NCBI GenBank assembly: GCA_003222065.1
Contig: QHUV01000081.1
Coordinates: 1 to 8,063, forward strand
Direction: 5' to 3'
Length of the DNA stretch: 8,063 nucleotides
Origin: Gemmatimonadota bacterium
GTDB lineage: Bacteria; Gemmatimonadota; Gemmatimonadetes; Gemmatimonadales; Gemmatimonadaceae
This document shows positions 1-6,146 of the stretch, piece after piece. Made by a program: the position numbers and the translations under genes. Under the pieces are notes generated by a model. That model was given only the letters and a program-made list of their open reading frames with translations. It did not search any database and was not told the origin of the DNA. Within the stretch, counting starts at the first letter, position 1; each line of letters opens with the position of its first letter.

Positions 1-48
1 TCGTACCCGTCCTTTTGGTCGGACCTAACGAGAGTCGCGCGGCGATGA
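1..48 (+). CDS. aroA: 3-phosphoshikimate 1-carboxyvinyltransferase (EPSP synthase), C-terminal tail only
   Basis: Frame 1 is open from the window edge and ends in TGA at 46-48, giving the 15-residue tail SYPSFWSDLTRVARR. A hydrophobic/aromatic S-Y-P-S-F-W followed by a short amphipathic helix resembles the extreme C-terminus of EPSP synthases, which make the shikimate-pathway intermediate 5-enolpyruvylshikimate-3-phosphate. The next gene is cmk and the one after it rpsA; aroA-cmk-rpsA is a known conserved order. The TGA overlaps the ATG of cmk as ATGA (45-48), which suggests translational coupling. Only 15 codons are visible, so the identity rests on this short match plus context. Confidence 0.6.
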   Translation, partial: SYPSFWSDLTRVARR

Positions 49-761
49 CGGCGCAGCGGCACGTGGTCGTCGCCATCGATGGTCCGGCAGCGTCAGGGAA
101 GTCGTCGACGGCACAGTGGGTCGCGCAGCGGCTCGGATTTCGGCATGTGGACTCGGGCGCCCTCTATCGGGCCGCAACGGCGGCGCAGTTACGTCGGGGC
201 ACGGACGAAGAATCGTGGACGGAAGAGCAGGTGTGCGAGGCCGCGCGCGCCCTCCGGTTGGAGGCGTTGGGCACCTCGTTCGCGCCCACGCTGGGTGGCA
301 AGCCAATCGACGCCGAGCTGCGTGGCCATGATGTCACTCGCCACGTATCGCGCGTCGCGCAGATGCCTCGCGTCCGTCAGTGGGCGAACGGACGGGTCCG
401 AGAGACCGCGCTCAAGCATGACGTCGTCGTGGATGGCAGAGACATGGGGACAGCCGTGTTTCCCGACGCCACCCTCAAGGTCTTTCTGGTCGCGGATCCC
501 TGGGAGCGAGCGCGCCGACGGCTCGTACAGCAGCTCGGACGTGGGCCGACGGACGATGAGATCGCGGAAGAGACCGGTCGAATCGTGCAGCGCGACGCCC
601 GCGACGCGACGCAGACCGTGCAGGCCAAAGACGCGATCTTGATCGACACCACGTCATTGACGCAAGAGGAGCAAGTCGAGCGCATCGTGGCGCTCGTGAA
701 AGCTGTAACTCAGCGTGACTCCTCGACTTCTGCCGTTGACGACGGCTCCGGCCTCGGTTAG
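45..761 (+). CDS. cmk: cytidylate kinase (CMP/dCMP kinase)
   Basis: This 238-residue protein phosphorylates CMP and dCMP with ATP in cytosolic pyrimidine nucleotide synthesis. Visible motifs, numbered from the ATG at 45, are the P-loop GPAASGKS (13-20), DSGALYRA (36-43, monophosphate side), DGRDMGTAVFPDA (130-142, with the Arg used in nucleotide binding), an Arg-rich lid ERARRR (154-159) and RDARD (183-187). Length is normal for the family. An in-frame TTG at 15 would add ten residues, but the ATG at 45 is preferred: it puts the conserved VVVAIDGPAASGKS at the N-terminus, forms an ATGA overlap with the upstream stop, and has a weak GAGAG ribosome site at 30-34. It ends in TAG and is followed by rpsA after 110 bases, a classic pairing. 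The last 15 or so residues are Ser/Gly/Asp-rich and probably disordered. Confidence 0.95.
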   Translation: MTAQRHVVVAIDGPAASGKSSTAQWVAQRLGFRHVDSGALYRAATAAQLRRGTDEESWTEEQVCEAARALRLEALGTSFAPTLGGKPIDAELRGHDVTRHVSRVAQMPRVRQWANGRVRETALKHDVVVDGRDMGTAVFPDATLKVFLVADPWERARRRLVQQLGRGPTDDEIAEETGRIVQRDARDATQTVQAKDAILIDTTSLTQEEQVERIVALVKAVTQRDSSTSAVDDGSGLG

Positions 762-871
762 CTTATGAGGTTCACTTTGTCTGTCCCTCAGCCGGGGCAG
801 AGTTTATAGCACTCTCAACTCTCGGCGCGGCGAGCCAAAACCTCCGCGATTCCAGGAGACCCCCTCTCGGT
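762..871 (+). promoter_or_regulatory. rpsA leader with Shine-Dalgarno site and possible promoter
   Basis: This 110-base gap separates cmk from rpsA. AGGAG at 854-858 is the only good ribosome-binding sequence, but it lies 13 bases from the ATG at 872, which is long. CTCC at 842-845 can pair with GGAG at 855-858 across a 9-base loop, so a weak SD-masking hairpin is possible. S1 represses its own mRNA in gammaproteobacteria, but whether that happens here is unknown. A TTTATA-like AT-rich patch at 803-808 stands out in the GC-rich background and could be a -10 element. The best upstream partner, TTGTCT at 777-782, has poor spacing of 20 bases. No terminator is seen after cmk, so readthrough from cmk is likely. 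Confidence 0.35.
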
Positions 872-2437
872 ATGTCTGAACTGCAGACCCCACCCCCCCC
901 AACCGGTACGCTGTCGGAGCGCGAGCGGCGCGACGCGCTGCGCGGTCAGCTCCGCCCGCTTGCCAACCGTCGACCCGAGCTCTACGACGAAGACGAGTAC
1001 ACCTCCGCCGATTACGAGCGGATGATGGAGCTCTACCAGGGCTCCATGGCGTCGATCGACGAGGGCGAGATCGTGAAAGCTCGCGTTCAGTCGGTCAACG
1101 AGACCACCGTCGTTCTCGACATCGGCTTCAAGTCGGAAGGCACGATCGCACGCGAGGAATTCAAGGACCTCGAGCCGATCAAGCCCGGCGATGAGGTCGA
1201 AGTCCTCCTCGAGCATCTCGAGGATCAGGAGGGCGCGGTCGTCCTCTCGAAGAAGAAAGCCGACTTCATGCGCGTGTGGGAGAAGATCCGCCTCGCGTAT
1301 GAGAACGATCAGCCGGTCGAAGGCACCCTGGTCAAGAAGATCAAGGGCGGTGTGGTGGTTGACCTCATGGGTGTCGACGCGTTCTTGCCCGGCTCCCAAA
1401 TCGCCTTACGTCGTGTTCCGAATATCGATGAGCTGCTTGGCCAAAAGTTCGAGTTCAAGATCATCAAGCTGAACAAGCGCCGTCGGAACATTGTCGTGTC
1501 TCGCCGCGTGATCCTCGAGAACGAGCGTGCGGGAAAGCGCGAAAAGCTCATGAAAGAGCTTCAGAAGGACCAGGTGCGCAAAGGCGTCGTCAAGAACATC
1601 ACTGACTTCGGTGCGTTCATCGATCTGGGTGGCGTCGACGGCCTACTGCACATCACGGACATGTCATGGGGCCGCATCTCGCATCCGTCGGAGCTCGTCG
1701 CCATCGGCGCAGAGCTCGAGGTCAAGGTGCTCGACATCGACTGGACCCGCGAGCGCATCAGCCTCGGTCTCAAACAGCTGCAGAGCTATCCGTGGAAGGA
1801 CGTCGCGGAGAAGTACCCAGTCGGAACGCGCGTCACGGGCAAGGTCGTCTCGATTACCAACTATGGCGCGTTTATCGAGCTCGAGCCGGGCATCGAAGGC
1901 CTCGTCCACATCAGCGAGATGAGCTGGACGCGCAATGTGCGCCATCCATCGAAGCTCGTGTCGATCGGCGAAACGATCGAAGCCGTCGTGCTCAAGGTCG
2001 ATCCGAATGAGGAGAAGATCTCGCTCGGTATGAAGCAGACCGAGCAGGATCCATGGATGGTGTTGCCGTTGAAGTATCCCGTTGGAACTCGCATCAATGG
2101 AAAAGTCCGCAATTTGACCAGCTTCGGCGCCTTTGTTGAAATAGAGCCGGGAATCGACGGGCTCATTCACATTTCTGATATGAGCTGGACGAAGCGCGTG
2201 CAGCATCCGTCGGAGGTCGTGAAGAAGGGTGATGCCGTCGACGTCGTCATTCTGAACATCGATTCCGAGAACAAGCGCATCTCGCTCGGCCTCAAGCAGG
2301 CCGAGGAAGATCCGTGGCTTCGAATTGGCGAGACCTATCCTGTTGGGACGGACTTGTCGGGCAAAGTCGTGCGCTTGATGGACAAGGGCGTTGTCGTCGA
2401 CATTGGCAACGATATCGAAGGATTCGTCCCGATCTAG
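872..2437 (+). CDS. rpsA: 30S ribosomal protein S1, interrupted by an in-frame TAG in the sixth S1 repeat
   Basis: S1 binds mRNA on the 30S subunit and helps start translation on weakly led messages. The 521 residues before the TAG contain S1 (OB-fold) repeats at about 65-128, 149-212, 234-301, 319-388 and 406-475, and the first half of a sixth from about 493. Repeats 3-5 carry the classic FGAF(I/V) core and the GL(L/V/I)HI(T/S)(D/E)MSW motif. Repeats 1 and 2 are the diverged ribosome-binding type. The N-terminal 60 residues are Pro-, Arg- and acid-rich. The frame stops at TAG 2435-2437 directly after GFVPI, a point where the fold is incomplete. The same frame then stays open to 2677. If the TAG is a sequencing or assembly error, or is read through, the product has 601 residues. 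E. coli S1 lacking its C-terminal part is known to be viable, so a real truncation is not impossible. The ATG at 872 is supported by AGGAG at 854-858. Confidence 0.93.
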   Translation: MSELQTPPPPTGTLSERERRDALRGQLRPLANRRPELYDEDEYTSADYERMMELYQGSMASIDEGEIVKARVQSVNETTVVLDIGFKSEGTIAREEFKDLEPIKPGDEVEVLLEHLEDQEGAVVLSKKKADFMRVWEKIRLAYENDQPVEGTLVKKIKGGVVVDLMGVDAFLPGSQIALRRVPNIDELLGQKFEFKIIKLNKRRRNIVVSRRVILENERAGKREKLMKELQKDQVRKGVVKNITDFGAFIDLGGVDGLLHITDMSWGRISHPSELVAIGAELEVKVLDIDWTRERISLGLKQLQSYPWKDVAEKYPVGTRVTGKVVSITNYGAFIELEPGIEGLVHISEMSWTRNVRHPSKLVSIGETIEAVVLKVDPNEEKISLGMKQTEQDPWMVLPLKYPVGTRINGKVRNLTSFGAFVEIEPGIDGLIHISDMSWTKRVQHPSEVVKKGDAVDVVILNIDSENKRISLGLKQAEEDPWLRIGETYPVGTDLSGKVVRLMDKGVVVDIGNDIEGFVPI

Positions 2438-2677
2438 CAGCTCAGCACGACGGGCAAGCCGGTAAACAATCCGGCTGATGTCGTCTACGAGACGATGAAC
2501 CTCGATATGCGCGTGCTCGAAGTCGATCCGATTCACCGGCGCATCGTTCTCGCGGTCACGAACATTCCCGAAGATCAGCCGCCGCGTCCGGAGACGCCGC
2601 CGGTGGTGCTGCCGATGGACGAGACGCACGAGGAAGGATTCGTCCCACTCGAGATTCCGCCGATCGAGAGCTTATGA
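2438..2677 (+). other. rpsA: in-frame continuation of rpsA beyond the amber codon (rest of S1 repeat 6 plus acidic/proline tail)
   Basis: These 79 sense codons plus TGA (2675-2677) are in exactly the rpsA frame. They begin QLSTTGKPVNNP, continue through the typical closing strand of an S1 repeat (MRVLEVDPIHRRIVLAVT), and finish with a Pro/Glu-rich tail. The segment completes the repeat begun at about codon 493, so it was clearly part of S1. It has no frameshift or second stop, and its codon use matches the rest of the gene, so any interruption must be recent or not real. Internal ATG codons at 2495 and 2510 lack a convincing ribosome site, so an independent protein is unlikely. Confidence 0.85.
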
Positions 2678-2685
2678 CGGCGGCT

Positions 2686-2706
2686 GGTGATTGCTGATTG
2701 GTGGTG
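2686..2706 (+). repeat. short heptamer repeat GGTGATT / GCTGATT / GGTGGTG
   Basis: Three imperfect copies of a 7-base unit follow the rpsA stop and precede the terminator. Similar GGTGATT-like runs occur in intergenic DNA of several phyla (from memory). No function can be read from the sequence. Confidence 0.35.
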
Positions 2707-2719
2707 AGTAAATTCGGAG

Positions 2720-2753
2720 GCCGGCGAGCAACGCTCGCCGGCTTTTCCTTTTT
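2720..2753 (+). terminator. Rho-independent terminator after rpsA
   Basis: A perfect 10-bp GC-rich stem is formed by 2720-2729 (GCCGGCGAGC) and 2733-2742 (GCTCGCCGGC) with a 3-base loop. It is followed by TTTTCCTTTTT at 2743-2753. Its position 43 bases after the TGA of the full rpsA frame, rather than near the TAG, fits the longer frame as the ancestral gene end. It separates the housekeeping block from the carboxylase genes. Confidence 0.92.
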
Positions 2754-2771
2754 CAGCCGGCGCGAGGAGCG

Positions 2772-2845
2772 GGAGCGCGCGCAACGCACGCGCGACTCCA
2801 AATAGTCTTCTGCGAGCGCCAGCGAGCACATACTATTTCCGACCT
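2772..2845 (+). promoter_or_regulatory. structured leader of the carboxyltransferase gene
   Basis: Two adjacent dyads fill the space before the ATG at 2846. The first is a hairpin of GGAGCGCGCG (2772-2781) with CGCGCG-A-CTCC (2789-2799), ten base pairs with one bulged A. The second is a perfect 7-base inverted repeat, AAATAGT (2800-2806) and ACTATTT (2832-2838). Between its arms is a direct repeat of GCGAGC at 2812-2817 and 2822-2827. No Shine-Dalgarno sequence is visible. CATACT at 2829-2834 has weak -10 character, which would make the transcript nearly leaderless. The arms could be an operator or an mRNA hairpin; neither is proven. Confidence 0.4.
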
Positions 2846-4396
2846 ATGACCATGCGCGAAAAGCTCGAGCAGCTCGAGCGTCGCATCGCGGAATCGGAGC
2901 TCGGCGGCGGTGCCGACCGCCTCAAGTCGCAGCACGCGAAAGGGAAGCTTTCCGCCCGCGAACGGCTCGATCTGCTCCTCGATGATGGATCGTTCGTCGA
3001 GTTCGACCGTTTCGTCGTGCATCGGTCGGATGATTTTGGTCTCGCCGATCAGAAGATCTACGGCGATGGCGTGGTGACCGGCTATGGGCGCATCGACGGC
3101 CGCCTGGTCTACGTGTTCTCGCAGGATTTCACCGTGTTCGGTGGCTCACTCTCCGAGACGTTTGCCGAGAAGATTTGCAAGATCATGGACCTCGCCGTGC
3201 GCAATGGCGCGCCGGTGATCGGTCTCAACGACTCAGGTGGCGCGCGCATTCAGGAGGGCGTGCTCTCGCTGGGTGGCTACGCCGACATTTTCCTTCGCAA
3301 CACGCTCGCGTCGGGTGTCATCCCTCAAATCTCGGCAATCTTGGGCCCGTGTGCCGGCGGCGCCGTGTATTCGCCGGCCATCACCGACTTCACGTACATG
3401 GTGCGCGGCAGCTCGTACATGTTCGTCACGGGGCCTAACGTGGTGAAGACGGTGACGCACGAAGACGTCACGATGGAGCACCTTGGTGGTGCCGATACAC
3501 ATTCGCGCACGTCGGGTGTCGCGCATTTTGCCTTCGACTCCGAGCCCGCGTGCCTCGAGGCGATTCGTCAGCTGCTCGGGTTCATTCCGTCGAACAACGT
3601 CGATGATCCGCCGCGCGGCCCAGCCACTGATCCGCCAGATCGACGTGATGAGCAACTGCTGGACGTCGTGGCCGACAATCCGAACAAGCCCTACGACATG
3701 CACGAGGTTATTCGGCGCGTCATCGACGACGGATTTTTCTACGAAGTGCAGAGCGAGTACGGCGCGAACATCTTATGCGGTTTTGCGCATTTGGGCGGTT
3801 ACAGCATCGGCATCGTGGCGAATCAGCCGGCGGTGCTCGCCGGAGTGCTCGACATCAACGCATCGTTGAAAGCCGCCCGCTTTATCCGGTTCTGCGACGC
3901 CTTCAACATCCCGATCGTTACTTTCGAGGACGTTCCCGGTTTCCTGCCTGGTGTCTCGCAGGAGCACGGCGGCATCATCAAGCACGGCGCGAAGCTTCTC
4001 TACGCGTACTGCGAGGCAACCGTTCCCAAGCTGACCGTGATTACTCGTAAGGCATACGGCGGCGCGTACGACGTCATGTCGTCCAAGCACATCCGCGGCG
4101 ATTACAACGTCGCGTGGCCGACCGCGGAAATCGCCGTGATGGGCCCCAAGGGGGCGGTGGAAATTCTGTTTCGCAAGGAGATCGGGGACAGCACCGATCC
4201 CGAGCGCGCCACCGACACGAAGATCGAGGAGTATCGCCAGAAGTTCGCGCACCCGTACGTCGCGGCGAGCCGCGGCTTCGTCGATGATATCATCGATCCG
4301 CGCGACACGCGTCCTCGCCTCATCGACGCGTTGGCGACCCTCCACTCCAAGCGTGATCGGAATCCGCCGAAGAAGCACGGGAACATACCCCTCTAG
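2846..4396 (+). CDS. pccB: acyl-CoA (propionyl-CoA type) carboxylase carboxyltransferase beta subunit
   Basis: This 516-residue cytosolic protein transfers the carboxyl group from carboxybiotin to an acyl-CoA, giving methylmalonyl-CoA from propionyl-CoA or malonyl-CoA from acetyl-CoA. It contains both crotonase-like halves of the carboxyl transferase family. The N-half holds [10 protein letters not shown] (130-139) and [12 protein letters not shown] (167-178). The C-half holds [23 protein letters not shown] (split across 361-383) and the acyl-CoA pocket [15 protein letters not shown] (401-415). Asp409 in GGAYDVM matches the Asp that favours propionyl-CoA over acetyl-CoA in the Streptomyces PccB family, so propionyl specificity is the better guess. 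Length and the terminal KKHGNIPL are typical for the family, so the TAG stop here is genuine. The start at 2846 is the first in-frame ATG; a second ATG lies two codons later. The matching biotin carboxylase and carrier lie downstream. Confidence 0.95.
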   Translation: MTMREKLEQLERRIAESELGGGADRLKSQHAKGKLSARERLDLLLDDGSFVEFDRFVVHRSDDFGLADQKIYGDGVVTGYGRIDGRLVYVFSQDFTVFGGSLSETFAEKICKIMDLAVRNGAPVIGLNDSGGARIQEGVLSLGGYADIFLRNTLASGVIPQISAILGPCAGGAVYSPAITDFTYMVRGSSYMFVTGPNVVKTVTHEDVTMEHLGGADTHSRTSGVAHFAFDSEPACLEAIRQLLGFIPSNNVDDPPRGPATDPPDRRDEQLLDVVADNPNKPYDMHEVIRRVIDDGFFYEVQSEYGANILCGFAHLGGYSIGIVANQPAVLAGVLDINASLKAARFIRFCDAFNIPIVTFEDVPGFLPGVSQEHGGIIKHGAKLLYAYCEATVPKLTVITRKAYGGAYDVMSSKHIRGDYNVAWPTAEIAVMGPKGAVEILFRKEIGDSTDPERATDTKIEEYRQKFAHPYVAASRGFVDDIIDPRDTRPRLIDALATLHSKRDRNPPKKHGNIPL

Positions 4397-4410
4397 CTTC
4401 TCAACAGCGG

Positions 4411-4535
4411 GGGCACAGACGAACACAGACAACGGCAACACCGACTAACGCGGACAAGGACCGCTCAATGCTCATCAAAAACAATATTGCTTCTTGTCCG
4501 TGTGTGTCCGTGCGTGTCCGTGTTCGTCCGTGCCC
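4411..4535 (+). repeat. palindromic intergenic element built on a 10-base GTCCGTG period
   Basis: The right arm (4493-4535) contains four consecutive 10-base units, each ending GTCCGTG, at 4493-4502, 4503-4512, 4513-4522 and 4523-4532. The left arm (4411-4458) is an imperfect inverted copy: its first 20 bases match the reverse complement of the right arm at 18 of 20 positions and its last 8 match the inner end. The 34-base loop (4459-4492) includes the palindrome CAATATTG at 4482-4489. The whole lies between two genes of one enzyme and codes for nothing recognisable. It may be a REP- or MITE-like dispersed element. Confidence 0.65.
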
Positions 4536-4613
4536 ACGCTGTACCGCCGCGCCGTAGCGAAAAACCCGTAGCCGCGGATGCGCGCACCTGCCTCGCTTGG
4601 CTCGGGATGACAT
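4536..4613 (-). repeat. TGTCATCCCGAGC-type dispersed intergenic repeat (translates as CHPE.SE.)
   Basis: Read on the - strand, 4612 down to 4591 is TGTCATCCCGAGCC followed by AAGCGAGG. This resembles a widespread intergenic repeat in soil bacteria, often mis-annotated as small proteins containing CHPERSEGS-like words. Here the - frame reads CHPEPSEAGARIRGYG. The left limit is uncertain. It abuts the GTCCGTG element, so the gene spacer consists almost wholly of two repeat types. Identification rests on memory of the family. Confidence 0.55.
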
Positions 4614-4628
4614 GCGAGAAACCAGCTG

Positions 4629-6146
4629 ATGTTTTCCAAAGTTCTCATCGCCAATCGCGGCGAGATCGCTGTCCGCGTAATTCGCGCCTGCCACGAGCTC
4701 GGCATCGCCGCCGTCGCTGTGTATAGCGATGCAGACACGAGAGCGCCGCACGTGCGGGCAGCGGATGAGGCGTTTCACATCGGACCGGCGCCATCGGCCG
4801 AGAGCTACCTTCGCGGCCAGACGATCATCGACGCCGCCCTGAAATCCGGCGCGCAAGCGATCCATCCCGGGTACGGATTCCTTTCTGAGCGAGAATGGTT
4901 TGCCCGCGCCGTGCGCGAGGCGGGACTTGTCTTCGTCGGACCGCCTGCTGAGGCGATCGCCGCCATGGGAAGCAAGACCGCGGCGCGTCAGCTGGCCGTT
5001 GCCGCGGGTGTGCCGGTGGTGCCGGGGACAACGGAGCCGCTTCGCGACGAGCGTGAAGCGCGCGAGGTCGCCGAACGATTCGGCTATCCGGTCCTGCTGA
5101 AGGCGGCAGCCGGAGGTGGCGGGAAGGGGATGCGCATCGTGCGCGACACAAAGACGCTCGCGTCTTCCCTGGAGATGGCGCGTCGTGAGGCGAAGGCGGC
5201 GTTCGGCGATGACGCCGTGTACGTCGAGAAGTACATCGTCGGGCCGCGTCATGTGGAGATTCAAATCCTCGGCGACGCGCATGGCACCATGCTGTCTCTG
5301 AACGAGCGAGAATGCTCCGTGCAGCGCCGCCATCAGAAAATGATCGAAGAGGCACCGAGCGTCGCCGTCAATCCGGAGCTTCGTCGGCGCATGGGAGAGA
5401 CGGCGGTGCGTGCAGGGCGCGCAGCCGGCTACGTCAATGCCGGCACGTGCGAGTTTCTTCTCGATGCGAAAGGCGAGTTTTATTTCCTCGAAATGAACAC
5501 GCGTCTTCAGGTCGAGCATCCCGTGACCGAGCTCGTGGCCGGAATAGATCTGGTGCAGTGGCAGCTGCGCGTCGCCGCCGGTGAAAGATTACCATTCGTT
5601 CAGAACGACATCGTGCCCCGGGGCTGGGCAATGGAATGTCGCATAACGAGCGAGGATCCATCGAACGGCTTCCTTCCGTCCACCGGCCGCGTGCGGTATC
5701 TCCATTTGCCGTCGGGTCCGGGTGTGCGCTGGGACGGCGGCATCGAAGCGGGCAACGACGTCACCCTGCATTACGATCCGATGCTGGCCAAGCTGATCGT
5801 CTGGGCGCCGACACGCGAGCTGGCAATCGCGAGGATGCATCGTGCGCTGGACGAACTGGTGATCGCAGGCGTCGAGACGTCGCGGGACTTCCACATGCGC
5901 GTCATGGAAGACGATGAGTTTCGCCGCGGCGAGATCGAGATTCAGTGGCTCGAGCGGCGATTGCCGTCGTTGCTGGCCGTCGAGCCGCCACGCGAGAAGC
6001 CGCGGATAGCGGCAATTGCCGCCGCGCTTCTCGCCGACCGCGATCGCGGCTCACCGCGCTCGAGACAAGAGGCATCGGTCGCCGCTGCGCCAGCAGCGGC
6101 GACCGATGCCTGGAAACGCGCTGGTCGGATCGAGGCGCAACGATGA
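4629..6146 (+). CDS. accC: biotin carboxylase subunit of acyl-CoA carboxylase
   Basis: This 505-residue ATP-grasp enzyme carboxylates the biotin on its carrier protein using bicarbonate and ATP. Visible parts are the N-terminal FSKVLIANRGEIAVR, IHPGYGFLSE (78-87), the glycine-rich ATP loop GGGGKGM (162-168), RRHQK (233-237), the active-site run EMNTRLQVEHPVTE (288-301, with Arg292 and Glu296) and the C-terminal domain with DYP-like HYDPMLAKLI (381-390). All catalytic residues are present. A stand-alone AccC is about 450 residues. The extra 55, ending ATDAWKRAGR, are Ala/Arg-rich and resemble the start of the linker seen in fused alpha subunits. Bases 6070-6111 within this tail form an 18-bp perfect hairpin. 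GAGAAA at 4615-4620 is a modest ribosome site. The TGA overlaps the next ATG (6143-6146). Confidence 0.95.
   Translation: MFSKVLIANRGEIAVRVIRACHELGIAAVAVYSDADTRAPHVRAADEAFHIGPAPSAESYLRGQTIIDAALKSGAQAIHPGYGFLSEREWFARAVREAGLVFVGPPAEAIAAMGSKTAARQLAVAAGVPVVPGTTEPLRDEREAREVAERFGYPVLLKAAAGGGGKGMRIVRDTKTLASSLEMARREAKAAFGDDAVYVEKYIVGPRHVEIQILGDAHGTMLSLNERECSVQRRHQKMIEEAPSVAVNPELRRRMGETAVRAGRAAGYVNAGTCEFLLDAKGEFYFLEMNTRLQVEHPVTELVAGIDLVQWQLRVAAGERLPFVQNDIVPRGWAMECRITSEDPSNGFLPSTGRVRYLHLPSGPGVRWDGGIEAGNDVTLHYDPMLAKLIVWAPTRELAIARMHRALDELVIAGVETSRDFHMRVMEDDEFRRGEIEIQWLERRLPSLLAVEPPREKPRIAAIAAALLADRDRGSPRSRQEASVAAAPAAATDAWKRAGRIEAQR
6070..6111 (+). repeat. 18-bp perfect inverted repeat inside the 3' end of accC
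   Basis: Bases 6070-6087 and 6094-6111 are exact reverse complements around the 6-base loop CGCCAG. The stem is coding sequence (about codons 481-495, reading EASVAAAPAAATDA). No T-run follows, so it is not an ordinary terminator. It lies 32 bases before the accC stop and could act as a pause, an RNA-stability or processing hairpin, or could be a remnant of an insertion. Confidence 0.85.

Noticed and set aside
15..44. TTG start for cmk giving ten extra residues
   Set aside because: It lies inside the upstream aroA frame, adds non-conserved residues, and the ATG at 45 makes a standard ATGA overlap.
2435..2437. Genome-wide reassignment of TAG to a sense codon
   Set aside because: TAG also ends cmk and follows the family-typical C-terminus KKHGNIPL of the carboxyltransferase, so it acts as a stop in this window.
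1664..2629. Long - strand open frame (321 codons) opposite rpsA
   Set aside because: It mirrors the repeated S1 domains on the sense strand, has no family motif, and passes the amber site only because it is in another frame.
2495..2677. Independent small gene after the rpsA amber codon
   Set aside because: It is in the rpsA frame, completes an S1 repeat, and has no convincing ribosome-binding site before its ATG.
4493..4532. GTCCGTG units as a CRISPR array
   Set aside because: The period is 10 bases with 3-base variable parts, far too short for repeats and spacers, and no cas gene is present.
4487..4726. Small + strand protein across the repeat spacer
   Set aside because: Its sequence is a translation of the two repeat elements and the start of accC in another frame, with no conserved features.
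4401..5519. Long - strand open frame (372 codons) opposite accC
   Set aside because: It is antisense to the strongly conserved biotin carboxylase and the repeat spacer, has no recognisable motif, and such shadows are expected in GC-rich DNA with strong third-base bias.
6070..6111. Intrinsic terminator at the accC hairpin
   Set aside because: The following bases (GGAAACGCGC) have no T-run and the next gene overlaps accC, so simple termination here is unlikely.
5945..6142. Upstream extension of the methyltransferase frame into accC
   Set aside because: It overlaps conserved-protein coding by nearly 200 bases and reads as low-complexity Ala/Arg; the TRAM domain starts just after the ATG at 6143.
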